From contig JANQBS010000019.1 in the NCBI GenBank assembly GCA_033085395.1, positions 62,001 through 126,000 of the forward strand: 64,000 nucleotides of DNA. The letters run 5' to 3'. Below, piece by piece: positions 11,465 to 22,228 of the stretch. Source of the DNA: Xanthoparmelia taractica (lineage: Eukaryota > Ascomycota > Lecanoromycetes > Lecanorales > Parmeliaceae). Made by a program: the position numbers and the translations under genes. Below the pieces are notes generated by a model. It did not search any database and was not told the DNA's origin. It worked only from the letters and a program-made list of their open reading frames with translations. Position 1 is the stretch's first letter; each line of letters begins with the position of its first letter.

Positions 11465-12058
11465 CTAGGCGGTAATACGGCGCTGGGAAATCTTGCTCGC
11501 GACGTTTGTGACAAGACTTGCAAGTCCGTGTTCGACCCTGGTATGGACGTCAAGGAATCGTCTCACCCAGGCGGTGCGGCGAGCGAGCTTCTTGGTAGCT
11601 TCGCTCTCTTCGCGTTGACGTTGTGCTACAACATCACAAATATACTCGTCGTAGGCTTCCTGTCCAAACCTGATCGAAAGTTAACCCTCGTTGGTCCAGT
11701 CCCTAGAAGGATAGGAGACTTACATTTGGAAGATATGGTCGGCATGAGGGTCACCTAGCACGTTTCGGAGTCATTAGAATTACCTCGTACGTCAGAATTT
11801 TAGTCAATAAGAGCTATGTGGGAAGTAAAAGGGGTAAGTTGCTCCTGCAGCATGTCTCGCGACACTAGAAAAGCAGTCTCGAACAGTAAGGAATAACTTG
11901 GAAAGTGCCTTACTCTCTTTCTGAAAATTTCGAAAGTCTGAATTGTTTGCGGTTTCGGCGTTTGCTCGTTCGTGCATGGCACGAACACTGCCAATGGAGT
12001 CGAGACTGCCCTTCGCGGGCATGGTAGGTGCGAGGCAAGCTGAGGTAAAGGAGTCCAT
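11465..12058 (-). CDS. Hypothetical small spliced gene, unrecognised
   Basis: Exon 1 starts at ATG 12058 and encodes 48 residues (MDSFTSACLAPTMPAKG onward), ending at a GTAAGG donor (11923). The last exon, after a 54-55 bp intron with a GTTAAC branch site, reads FGQEAYDEYICDVVAQRQ and then an R/K/E-rich helix, ending at TAG 11465. Between them two splice patterns are possible. One intron (about 11757-11923) joins the exons in frame. A 49-bp intron followed by a middle exon reading MSRDMLQEQLTPF also fits, but that exon has an in-frame TAA. Protein-like composition, consistent phases and good splice sites support a real gene. I do not recognise the family, and it could be a remnant of a longer gene. 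Confidence 0.4.
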
Positions 12059-13255
12059 TTCGTCAATAAGTGTGTGATGATGGTGACCAATAAGTCCAAA
12101 TGTATATCTCTAGACAGTAAGCAGATCTTATGAGCAAGGAGTATGAGTGTTTTAATGTCTGTTTCTCGGGCTGTTTGCTGGATAATAGACGAATGTGGTG
12201 ATGGTGAAGGAAGGAAGGAGGAAATGGGGTGGCTTTCGAGGGCATTATATATTTGTAGAATATTCGATTAAAAGCGTTTTGACTCATTAAAACCAAGTTA
12301 TTGCCAGTAGTAGGAGATAGAAAATGGGGGGTTGTACTGATATATGCTCAATTTAATGGCATTAAACTAATCCCCGCCAAGCACCTCTTGGGGATTATCC
12401 ATTGATACTATTGCCCGATGAGCAAAATAATGCAGTATTGACTATGAAGAGGTGCTCAGTGCGAGTACTATGTCCTTTGCAGAGCCGCTCTCCATCAGCA
12501 ACTCTTCTCTCATCATGTTCTCTGTTTCATCAGGGGGATGACGAGCTTGAGCATTCTTGGCATCAATTTCAAGAAGCCAGGCATGATGCCAAGTGGAGAT
12601 TCTGCACATCAATACCAGATTTTGGTTCCCTAGTGTCATGGGTCATCTGCAGAACTCAAGAGGTAATCTATCTGTCTTGTTAAGCGTATATGGTGCCAGA
12701 ACTTGGAGCTTGGCAAGAGACCATGAGACGAGACCTGAAGCTGAAATGAACATTATACTGATAAACATACCAGGTATGACTACTCACGAGTATATGAATT
12801 CATGAGATTTAAGACGTCAGACTTCAGAATTTACGAGACCAACAACAGACTATCTTTTAGAGTAGGAACCGAGGCGCCAAGCATGCCTTTGTTAAAAGTC
12901 CTTCACGATGACCAACTCATCAAATAGAAAGCGTGTGATAGTCTATAAACCCGCATGAAATGGTTTGTGAGCAGACTCGCTACCTACCTATATGACGCAC
13001 ACTTACTTGCACTCTCTAGGTCCAGGGTCTTTGATATCTCTTAACAAAGAGTATCATTATTTTGTAGTCCCGTTGATGTCAGTTGCCTGTAGCCACTTCC
13101 CAGGCCTGTTCTGGCAGCTTGGTCTAACAATGCCAGTGCGGAAAGCCGTGTCTGGACGGCAGCGCCATAGCATTTACGGGCCTCCTCGTTCTTAAGAGGT
13201 TATCATTGTTCATCCTCAAAGCTTGTGATTAATTTTCTCGGGTGGTCGAACAGCG
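12059..13255. other. Intergenic region, nothing recognised
   Basis: About 1.2 kb between the start of the small hypothetical gene and the stop of RCL1, both on the minus strand. Short frames near 12400-12680 on both strands show no family resemblance. The stretch beside 12059 is presumably the hypothetical gene's promoter. Confidence 0.5.
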
Positions 13256-14467
13256 TCAGGCTATTTTCCTTCCCACATTGCCTACACCCCTGCCGACGAC
13301 GCTGACCACCACGTCATTGTCCAGTCCCGTGGTAGAACCTCGGACTCCCCATCCACTTGCTCCAAAGGCTTTCAAGTCTCTGGCAAGTCCGATAATCGTT
13401 TCACTACCGAGCACATTCTTGCCCAGCTGTAATCTCCCAACATCTTCCGAGCCCATGGCCATAAGGGTCAACACAGTAGGCGCTGCCGCTAAAGATACAG
13501 CTCCGCCAGATGAGATAGACTCGAGAAGCTGGTAAGCACACTGGCGCCCTATATCCTCCGGTGCTACTCCTCCTGCTGGCGGCGATGCAAGATCTGCGGA
13601 GTAAAGCGAACCGGTAGATGACTCCGCAACAAGGGAAAGCCCAAACCCAGTTCCCAATCTTCTTTTCTGATTCGAATTGGATTTGTCTGTTGGCGTCACG
13701 TAAGGAGCAGAAGAGACATCCGAGAAAATATATGTGTCTCCAGTCATCGGATTTAAAACTCCTCTAGCTTCCTCAATCATCCGAGCGTTATTTGATGCCG
13801 AGACCCCGGTACAATAAGCAACACCTCGTATCTTTTTCACTCGCCCGGGATTCAGTATATGTACAGTCTTCGGGAGCCGGACTTGATGCCCAAACACAAG
13901 CTGGACCTCGCCAGCCCCTCCTTTTCCCCCAAAACCCGCATTGGAGCGCCGCAGTATCCTTAACTCGATTTTGTTTGATATCCCAAATTGTGCGTACAGA
14001 GGCAATATTGCTGTTCGCACGCTGTCTGCAGACATATCCCCGGAGGGTGTGGCAGAAGTAATGACTCCGGGACCAGTGAATAGGACATTAAACGGTGCCT
14101 TCGAGAAGGGCGCCAGGAGACACAACGGTATCAAGAAATAGCTAACGCCTCTGGTACATTCAGCGGGCAGCTCATGCTTTATCACCCCACCACTGGCACC
14201 AGAGCCAGGTGCGCTGCCTGTAATCAATCCTGGTTTGTAGAGTAGCTCGGTTCCCGTGAGGCCAATTACAAACTGCGATCCATTCGTGACAGCTTCAAGT
14301 AAGCGAAGAAAGGAGATCTCGTGAGGTTCGAGGCCTGTATGAGTGAGTGATGACGGCCGAATCCGTTCGACACGAACTGCACGGCCAGTAAGGGTGGAGA
14401 GGATCAATCGGTGAGCAAGGGACTTTTGTGAACTGAGACGAAGCGGTCCTTGAGGCGTCATTGCCAT
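13256..14467 (-). CDS. RCL1: RNA 3'-terminal phosphate cyclase-like protein Rcl1, 18S rRNA processing
   Basis: A 403-residue intronless protein of the RNA cyclase fold. In yeast Rcl1 binds the GTPase Bms1 in the nucleolar small-subunit processome and is needed for pre-rRNA cleavage at site A2. Diagnostic stretches are IRGVAYCTGVSASNNARMIE, FGLSLVAESSTG, the GRQCAYQLLESISSGG helix and LTLMAMGSEDVGRL, ending GVGNVGRK. It has the Rcl1-type QCAYQLLE segment in place of the catalytic-histidine region of true RtcA cyclases, so the Rcl1 branch is favoured. The start at 14467 (MAMTPQGPLRL) places the conserved SLAHRLILSTLTGRAV at the N-terminus. It is divergent from BNA1. Confidence 0.93.
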   Translation of the reverse strand: MAMTPQGPLRLSSQKSLAHRLILSTLTGRAVRVERIRPSSLTHTGLEPHEISFLRLLEAVTNGSQFVIGLTGTELLYKPGLITGSAPGSGASGGVIKHELPAECTRGVSYFLIPLCLLAPFSKAPFNVLFTGPGVITSATPSGDMSADSVRTAILPLYAQFGISNKIELRILRRSNAGFGGKGGAGEVQLVFGHQVRLPKTVHILNPGRVKKIRGVAYCTGVSASNNARMIEEARGVLNPMTGDTYIFSDVSSAPYVTPTDKSNSNQKRRLGTGFGLSLVAESSTGSLYSADLASPPAGGVAPEDIGRQCAYQLLESISSGGAVSLAAAPTVLTLMAMGSEDVGRLQLGKNVLGSETIIGLARDLKAFGASGWGVRGSTTGLDNDVVVSVVGRGVGNVGRKIA

Positions 14468-14700
14468 TCAATCGCAAGAAAAGTCTTCTCGAGGGACTTA
14501 GACATTATACCTGACTGAATGCAAGTGAATTTAATTGTACATGTAATGAATTTAGGCCAGGCGCACTAGCCGTAATCTACCAGCTTTGTCATCTTCTGTC
14601 ACGTCATCGCACAGCATCATGGAGCATCAAAAGGACTCATCATGAGATGTAAAAGCGATGTTTGTCCCCTTTACTCCTCATTCCATGAGATTGCGCCAAT
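14468..14700. promoter_or_regulatory. Shared upstream region of RCL1 and BNA1
   Basis: Only 233 bp separate the divergent start codons of RCL1 (-) and BNA1 (+), so the two promoters must lie here. No clear TATA box or known operator was identified. Confidence 0.4.
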
Positions 14701-15331
14701 ATGCTATCAAGTCCACTGAATGTGCCAAAATGGTTGGAAGCAGCCTCATACTTCAACTGTAATGCTAACGAACCATCAGGTTGGAGGAGAACTCCCATCT
14801 ACTCAAGCCACCAATCAATAATTATTGTGTTTATAAAGAGGACGTGACTGTAATGGTCAGTACTACTATCGAGGCTTGATCTCAAGCTAGGGGGTGCTCA
14901 TGGATGTCTAGATTGTCGGTGGACCAAATGCTCGATCGGATTACCATATTAATGAGACAGCCGAATGGTTCTACCAGTATCGTGGCTCGATGCTTCTGAA
15001 AGTTGTAGACGATGGCAACTTCCGAGATATCCCAATCCGCGAGGGTGAAATGTTCTTGCTTCCCCCCAATACCCCACACAACCCAGTGCGATTTGCGGAT
15101 ACAGTCGGTATCGTGCTAGAGCAGCCTAGACCTGCAGAGAGCAGGGATCGTCTGAGGTGGTACTGTCAGAACTGTGGCGAGATCGTGAACGAGGATTCCT
15201 TTCATTGCACGGATCTTGGGACTCAGATCAGGGAGGCAGTGAATGCGTTCAAGGCCTCTGATGAAAAGAGGAGATGCAACAAGTGCGGGGAGCTGGCAGA
15301 TCTGGTGCCGAGAGGCCTTGTACAGCCGTAG
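14701..15331 (+). CDS. BNA1: 3-hydroxyanthranilate 3,4-dioxygenase
   Basis: Three exons: 14701-14732, 14780-14855 and 14912-15331. The introns are 47 bp (branch GCTAAC, weak GTTGGA donor) and 56 bp. The 175-residue protein opens the ring of 3-hydroxyanthranilate, the step before quinolinate in kynurenine-pathway NAD synthesis. Iron ligands of the cupin fold are H48 and E54 (YHINETAEWFYQYRG) and H92 (PPNTPHNPVRF). The C-terminal rubredoxin-like pair C120-x2-C123 and C158-x2-C161 is intact. Length matches fungal Bna1. The 11-codon first exon (MLSSPLNVPKW) restores the usual N-terminus, ending in the W-L-E-E-N joint across the splice. Confidence 0.93.
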
Positions 15332-17177
15332 AGCTTTTAACTGAGCGAGGGAAACCCTGGGCATAATGACTGTGATGTTTCGAAATTATTGCGCACATTG
15401 CTGCGGACTGACTTCAAAACTAAGGCGTTGGTAGTATTTACTTCTTTACCCTTTGCCCTTTGATTCTCCCACAGCTAACCAATTTCAGGCGAAGAAAGGA
15501 AAAGGTCTCGAGGCAAATTTTCTAGTTTCTATCAAAATATCACGGCCATCTCAACCTATATTGTGATACATGTTTACATATAGTGAAATTTGGCCGCCTG
15601 GAATGGCATCGCCTTAAGGAGTTTTCAGATCGGCCACGGGAACACCCATCATCTTTCCAAAAGAAGCGTTGCGTCGAGTACTTGGTCTGTTAGTATGGTT
15701 TTGGCCATCAGTCCCTTCCTTGGCTGTGCGTATTCAGAAAGAAAATCTCCTATCTTTCATCATGAAGAATTAAATCACTGAGATGAAGGTCAATCTTCTT
15801 TGTCATGCTGCTTCAATACGACTCATGGACAACATTCTTGTTCAGATTTGCCGATGCAAACCTAGCAAGTGCAGGGACATCCTTAGTATTATGATATATC
15901 CTGTTGCTCAGCAACGCCTGGGCTTTTCGGGGGTCATGCCGAACGAACTAAGGTCTAAGCAGTGGAGATGGATATGGCGATGACGATCATTGCATTATAG
16001 ATATTGGTTTGGCTGAAATCGTCATGTCATGCATGTTATTTCGATTGTCCTTAATTTTTGGGAGCTTAGTCAAGCTTTTTCCGCACGGTGTATGGGGTCT
16101 TTGCTCTCCTTTTCCTGCGATGTCTTGCCTCTAAGAACACAGCGGAACTGATTCTCATTTCCTGATTCTTCTGCGTGCTCACTTGTTGATTTCGGCTGTC
16201 ATACCTTTCCTATGAACCCTCTGGTTCTATTCTCATTAATCAAAAGTCAAGAAAAGGCTCATCTGAATGGTTTCTACTGTCTGTCATGGTGAAGAGAAAG
16301 CTAGAGCAAGAAAGGGAGTGTTAGCCATGCAATTTGGGAGTTGTTTCTTGGTGACCTGCTGCTCTGTACTCGGCGAGTCGGTAGAAACCCATACCTACTT
16401 TGGACCGAGCATGGATTCGCCTCGGTGGGATGCTTCGAGCGCTGAATGCCTGCCCTGGCTTGGCCTTGCTATGTGGACATGAGAGAAGGTGTTCTCAGGG
16501 CAGCACGTGGCATCACGGAGTGAACGAGAGCGAGTTTCGCAGCAGCGGAGCCTGGCAGAGTCAGAAGCCTGGGATCCAAGTAGGGGAGGGTCTGGTGGGA
16601 GACATGCGGCACTTTTGCGAGGGAGAACTGGCGCTAATTCTGGTTTAAATAAGGGAAAGGTTCGGTTCAATTTCTTCCACACTCAACCAACATCATCGCT
16701 CGACAATACACAAGGTGCAAAGCTTTTTTCATCTTCTCGTTTCTTATTGTTATCAGCTATTGTATTCTACAAGCCAGATATCATCAATCAAACACTTCCT
16801 ACATCTCATTCACCGAGATCAAAAGAACAATACAACATAACAGGTGGCTGGGAAGCGAGAGAGAGAGAGAGAGACCATCTTATGTAAGCCGCTCCTTGTA
16901 GTACTCTAGCATAATTTTCACCACGATTTCCGGTGGTTGTCACCATTGCGCATCTCTTGTTTCACCGCCGTCAGCCTTTGCTCGTCCACAATTCTACTCT
17001 TCACTCAAATCTAATACCAGACATCTTGAATGATCAATCTTCACAGCTTCCCCCAATTTTTCCTTCATCTCGCACTAACTATTTCGCGTCACTTCGCATT
17101 CAGAAACGCGTGTTAACCCGAACCCGCATAGAATTCTCACCGACCATCTCCATTCCAGTTATTCACTTGCGCCCACT
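15332..17177. other. Intergenic region and long upstream region of the PWWP gene
   Basis: About 1.8 kb without a supported gene. From about 16640 it looks like promoter and 5' leader of the PWWP gene: an AT-rich TATA-like stretch near 16645, then C/A-rich leader sequence, a (GA)n run, and a GTAAGC splice donor-like site near 16885 suggesting a 5'-UTR intron. Confidence 0.45.
16857..16874 (+). repeat. (GA)9 microsatellite
   Basis: Nine tandem GA dinucleotides in the probable 5' leader of the PWWP gene. Confidence 0.9.
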
Positions 17178-19358
17178 ATGGCCGAAGAGGCAAACGTCGC
17201 TATGTCTGCTCCTACTACTTCGGATCCTAAGATTGAGCCTTCGCAGCAAGACAGTGGTGCGAAGGCTGCCGACATAACCATGGATGAGGGCACTTCCGAA
17301 CGAAACAAGGAAGGAGCAGAACAAGAGGAAGGTGCGGACGATACATCCAGTCTTAAGCAATCCTACTCTGAAAACAGACTGACGATTGTCTTTTTCCAGC
17401 CACCCAAACTAACGGCGACACGAACCACGCCACCCATGACAAGCCCTCCACTTCCGCCCCGAACGCACAAGATACTGAAATGCAAGACACGGCAGAGACG
17501 GTTGACACCCAGGGAGCTGAATCTACTTCAGCCATACCTCCCACAAATGGCACACCCGCTCCGTCCAAGAGAGTGAGCACTGGCGGATCTTCGAGGAAGA
17601 AGTCCTCCGCGGTTCCGGAACACAAGAGCAAGAAGCTTAACAAGAAAAAGTCGAGGCCTTTGACCAACCTCAATGCTAAGCCAGGCGAATACTACATTGC
17701 TCGAATGAAAGGCCACCCACCGTGGCCATCTGTTGTTTGCGATGAAGATATGCTTCCACAAAGTCTTCTGACTACTAGGCCAGTGACTGCAGCTTTGGAG
17801 GATGGCACATTCAAGCGACCGGATTACGCCGATGGAGGCAAGCGGGCGCATGAGAGGACATTTCCTATTATGTTTTTGTGAGTTCGTACCCTGCGTTTTG
17901 AGTGATTACCTCTAACGTGTTTTAGACATACAAACGAGTTGTGAGTGCTCCGAATGCGCTTCTTTCTCGCCGTTCTGGTTCCTATTGCAATACTCTGTGT
18001 GGAAATTTACTGACATGGCTCCGCAGTGCCTGGATTCCCAACACCGAGCTGGCTCCGCTGGATGTTGAATCTGAGACAACCAAAAACCCAGTAGAAAAGG
18101 GCAAATCGAAGACTCTGCTTGCAGCTTATAGCAAAGCCGCAGAGAACAACGATTTGGCACATTTCAAGGTCATGCTTGCGGATCATCAAAAAGCAGTCGA
18201 GATAGACGAAGAATTAAAGGAAGAAAAGGCGGCTAAGAAGACCAAGAAGGCTTCTCGAAAGAGTGGCGACGCTGCCGTCGCAGAGGATGCTGATGAGATG
18301 GACATTGACGATGAGCCAGCTGCCGAGAAGCCCAAATCCAAGAAGCGAAAGAAGGCAGATGATAGTGATGATGCCGAGGAGAAGGTAAAAATGTGTATGG
18401 AAGCCATCATTAGACGTTGACTAACAGAATGAAGCCTGCGAAGACTCCTAAAACAGCAACCAAGCTCAAGTTGACCACGCCCAAAACACCAGCGGCTGAA
18501 TCATCCAGCAAGAAGAAGACTGCGAAATCCAAAGCCAAAACTACAGCTACGAAGAGTGGAAGCGAGGAAGAGACTGTGACTCCCAAGGCCGAAGAGAAGC
18601 CTCCTACCCCGGCTCAGATCAAGGAAATGAAGGAGAAGAAAGGTAAGAAAGTCCAACGTCTCCAAACAGATTGATGCTTAGTCAAAACAGTCCTCTACTA
18701 TCGGCATAAACTGCAGCGAGGATTCCTCTCTCGTGATACCATGCCCAAGGAGGACGAGATGAAGGTCCGTCAAAGCCTTTACTCTATATGCTTCAAGTAT
18801 CGTACTAAGGTGCCACAGTCTATGTCCGACTTCTTGAGCGAGCTAGAGACCTATCCAGACCTCGAAGGAAGCATCATTCGCACCACGAAAATCCACAAGG
18901 TACTGAGACAAATGCTAAAGCTCCCCTCGATCCCACTAGATGAAGAATTTCGCTTCAAGGCCCGCTCTGTGGACCTGCTTGCAAAGTGGAATGAGACTTT
19001 GTCCAACGACCCGAACGGCGGGGGGGCAGGCGACAAAGATGACGAGACCAAACCCGAAGCTTCCACAGCTGCTCCCGCCACCAACGGCGAAAGCCCCAAG
19101 GAAGCTCAAGAGCAGGCCGAGAAGGCTGAAGATGGGGAGGCTGTTGCACCGGAAGAGGAGAGTGAGGAGAAATTGGAGAAGAAGATCGGTACGACCATTG
19201 AGGGAGAAGCGGAAGCCGAGAAGCCAGAAGAGGCAACGGCCCCACAAGAGGAGAAGACCGCAGAGGAAGAGAAAACCGACGGACCCGCCATCGAGAGTGC
19301 CCCAGAAAAGGAGTACAAGCCGCCAGTGGTAGATGCGACTGTTGAGGCTACCGCTTGA
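17178..19358 (+). CDS. PWWP-domain chromatin protein with LEDGF/TFIIS-like helical domain
   Basis: Six exons: 17178-17331, 17400-17877, 17926-17940 (15 nt), 18027-18384, 18435-18642, and 18682 (or 18691)-19358; all phases agree, giving about 629 (or 626) residues. The PWWP domain begins KPGEYYIARMKGHPPWPS and continues across the 15-nt exon into FAWIPNTELAPLD. PWWP domains read methylated histone lysines, typically H3K36me, plus DNA. A basic K/S/T-rich linker follows. Then comes a helical block from LYYRHKLQRGFL to FKARSVDLLAKW, resembling the TFIIS-N/LEDGF integrase-binding fold that docks transcription partners. The C-terminal tail is very acidic. It resembles fungal Pdp3/Ioc4-type PWWP proteins acting with histone acetyltransferase or remodelling complexes; the exact orthologue is not settled. 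Confidence 0.85.
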
Positions 19359-20077
19359 ACGGTATTGGGTTGCCAGTCGCGAATCCGCTAGCTGGGGTAT
19401 CTAAGAGTAACAGTCAAGCTCATGTGCCAATTCCGACCAGCTGGACTCCATCCAGAGCAGGGCCATGGGGTATGACAAGTGGCTTTGGTCCGACTCTGAT
19501 GGACGTGGAATGTGTACTCTAATGCGAGGAGCAGGTATGCCGGTTGAGGATTGCCGATGTATGACATCCGCACTTTTTCAGGTTCTGTGGTTTGAAAAAT
19601 GGAGTTTTAGAATGGAATGAGATGACCTTGTACATAAGCAAAGCAAAAAACGTATGCCTGCATGCCTTCACTGTGGACACTCACTCGGTATCGTAGATTG
19701 TTGGATTCCGGAACGCTTTTCTACAGTACGGATGAAGAAGCAGCAACATGTCGACTTCCAGATCGTGCGACTTCTGAGGTCCCGAATCATGCCTTATGAT
19801 TGAAAGAGATTGGGGAGGTCTTGAGACGAACATTGGAGATAGCCTGGGTCTACTCCCTCTACTATACCGTCTACTTGGCTTTGGAGGAACGATCCCTGAC
19901 TCCCAGCTCGAAGGCTTGAAGTACACCATTTGCGCGTCTAAAAGTTGCACAATGAACGAATGGGAGCCTTTGGGTCTGATATCTCCATGTACAGTGAAGG
20001 CCCCAAACCTATCTGTGGATATCTTTTTGGTCTATCATATAATATCACGAGTAGTTGCACAAGCACTATTGCTGCAA
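19359..20077. other. Convergent 3' flanks
   Basis: A spacer of about 720 bp between the PWWP gene (+) and the PWI/RS gene (-). The long plus-strand frame crossing 19796-20350 is antisense to the last exon of the PWI/RS gene and shows no family features. Confidence 0.5.
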
Positions 20078-21888
20078 TCAACCTTCGTCTGCGTCGAGTT
20101 CCTTTTGGGTGATGCTCGACTTGCGCAAAGCCATTACCTTTTCTTTGAGGAGCTTTTCGCGAAGCTCGGTAGCTGTGAGCGTGGGGCGATCCTACAGTAT
20201 GGAAGGCTCGTCAGCAGAGAATTTCAAGGGCATATGCCAAACATTGGCGTCTTGTGGGGAGGATCTTGGAAGTACATTTGCAGGCGACTTATGAATCACT
20301 ACCCACCTCAGCATGCCTGTCTGCCTCGGCCGGGTGATTTTTCGGTTTGATGCCCTTTGGCTCTGTGTCCTCGTTCGCAGAAGAGTCAGCTGTCTTGCGT
20401 CGCTTGTCAACGGGTGAGGACACTGATGAGGAATCGCGCCTTCTTCTGCCTGCAGGTGCATATCTCTGCAGAGAGCGACGTCTCTTCCGATCCCTCTGTC
20501 TTGGGTGCGTCGGGCTCTTGCTCAATGGTGCAGGAGCAGGAGAAAGTCGTTCTTTGCTGCGGCTAGGGCTGCGGCTGGGGTATCGACGCCGGTCATGATG
20601 TTGTCTTGGTCCTTTTCGATAATCAGCGCGTGTGCCACTCCTTCTGTCATCACTGTCATAGGAAGGTGATTTTCTTGATCTGCCCGCAGGTTTTCGGTCC
20701 CTGCTTGTTGAGCGTGAGCTCGATGGAGATGACCGATGCCGTCTTCGGCGATGAGTTCTGGATCTTGGTGGCGGTGTCAGGCTATAAGACGATAAGGAGC
20801 GGGAGCGTCTTTTTCGACTTCGTCTGAACGAACGTGAGCGAGAGGTATCTGAAGCCGTATAGGATCTTGCTCGATCATCACCACGTCCCCGAGTTCTCTG
20901 ATCTCTATACCTGCCATGATTCCGGCGGGGAGGAGTGCGCGATCGGCTTGGAGTATATCGACGGCGTGGTCTCGGATCGTCATCTTCGTATCTCCGACGT
21001 CGTGGACTCCGAGATCGGGAACGCGAGAAGGAAGGCGATCTCCTAGGAGAAGGTGACCTGCGCCGCCTATCCTCTGATCGGCGACCACCTCGGCCAGGCG
21101 GAATGTATGTATCAATCTCACGTGGGGGTGGAGGACCACGAAAGCCAGATGGTGGGCTTCGACGTCTAGGAGGTGGAGACCTCGATCCACGTAGCGGACG
21201 CCGATCATATTCACGATAGCCACCTCTGTCGCCTCTACCCCGGCCACGGCCTCCTCGTTCGCCCCTTTCACGTTGCCTGATGCTGTCGATGTTTCGATCT
21301 CGCTGTCGGTCTTGCTCCTTGCGGCGTTGTGCGTCCTCGGCAGCTTTCTCAGCGTCGATCTATCATCAAAACATAAGTTCGGATCCAGCAAAGCAGGCAG
21401 CCGGGTATCATACCTTCTCTTGTATCAATTCTAGCTTCTTGGCCTCTAGTAATTCTTTAGGGACGCCTTGAGGGTTGCTCTGAGCGCTGAGGCAGAGCAG
21501 CCATAATTCTTTGCAGAATTTCGCCGTATCCTTGTCAAGGAACCCGGTGAGCTGAATTTGTAGTAGTTTAATATCAGGCTATAGATTGAGGTTAGCGAAT
21601 CAGGTTCAAAGCACGAGGGTACTGAGGTATTCTGACATTACGTGAACCTTCTAGTAGATTGAAGCACAGCTCAATGACAACATCATCCTCATTGCCAAGT
21701 ATATCGGAGATCTTGCCAGCGATCCATCTATGCTTCCTTCGTGAGTAGCACTCCAGGGATTGGGAGGTCATTGGGCTTCTTTACTTCTTCATAACTTCGA
21801 CATTGACCTTCTGCATGTCAACCTTCTGATTAAACTCTGCAGGGAATTTTGTCGACTTGAGCAGTTTGGCATCTACACTCGACGCCAT
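20078..21888 (-). CDS. SRm160/SRRM1-like splicing coactivator (PWI domain + RS domain)
   Basis: Five exons on the minus strand: 21888-21785, 21727-21637, 21578-21414, 21359-20307 and 20191-20078, giving about 508 residues with consistent phases. The N-terminal ~120 residues form a PWI domain (KKWIAGKISDILGNEDDVV, then PDIKLLQIQLTGFLDKDTAK and FCKELWLLCLSAQ), which binds nucleic acid. A charged helix follows, then about 300 residues of RS/RD/PRRR repeats typical of SR-related splicing factors. The last exon supplies a conserved helical C-terminus, LTATELREKLLKEKVMALRK, which would be missed if the frame were simply read to the stop at 20289. SRm160 bridges SR proteins and snRNPs in exonic-enhancer-dependent splicing and joins the exon-junction complex. 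Confidence 0.88.
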
Positions 21889-22228
21889 GGCAAGCAGCAA
21901 GCCCGCTATAGTGCGGTGGACTCAATGAGAGAAGTGATGAATTATTGGACTGCTGGGACCTTTTCAGTTCAATGTCGCGCGGTTAAGGTCCTACCAATAA
22001 GGCATCAAATGTCTACAACTACAACTTCCGAGATCAAGAGTAGGTCTAGATATTGTGCAATGAGATCGCAGTTGCCAATTTAGATGGCAAAGCTCCTCCC
22101 AAAGATATTGGCAGCAGCATCTGGTACCGTGAGTATTGATTTAGTTTTTCTGTTTCCGCACATGCTTTTGCACAACCTCAGTATCATCACTCATTCCGTC
22201 CTCATGTCGAACTTTGCATCCTTTTACC
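21889..22228. promoter_or_regulatory. Shared upstream region of the PWI/RS gene and the repeat protein
   Basis: 340 bp between divergent start codons at 21888 (-) and 22229 (+). No specific elements were recognised. Confidence 0.35.

Noticed and set aside
19796..20350. 184-codon plus-strand frame
   Set aside because: It lies antisense to the last exon and intron of the PWI/RS gene and has no domain or sensible composition of its own.
20777..21391. 204-codon minus-strand frame
   Set aside because: Out-of-frame reading of the RS domain, whose repetitive codons keep other frames open.
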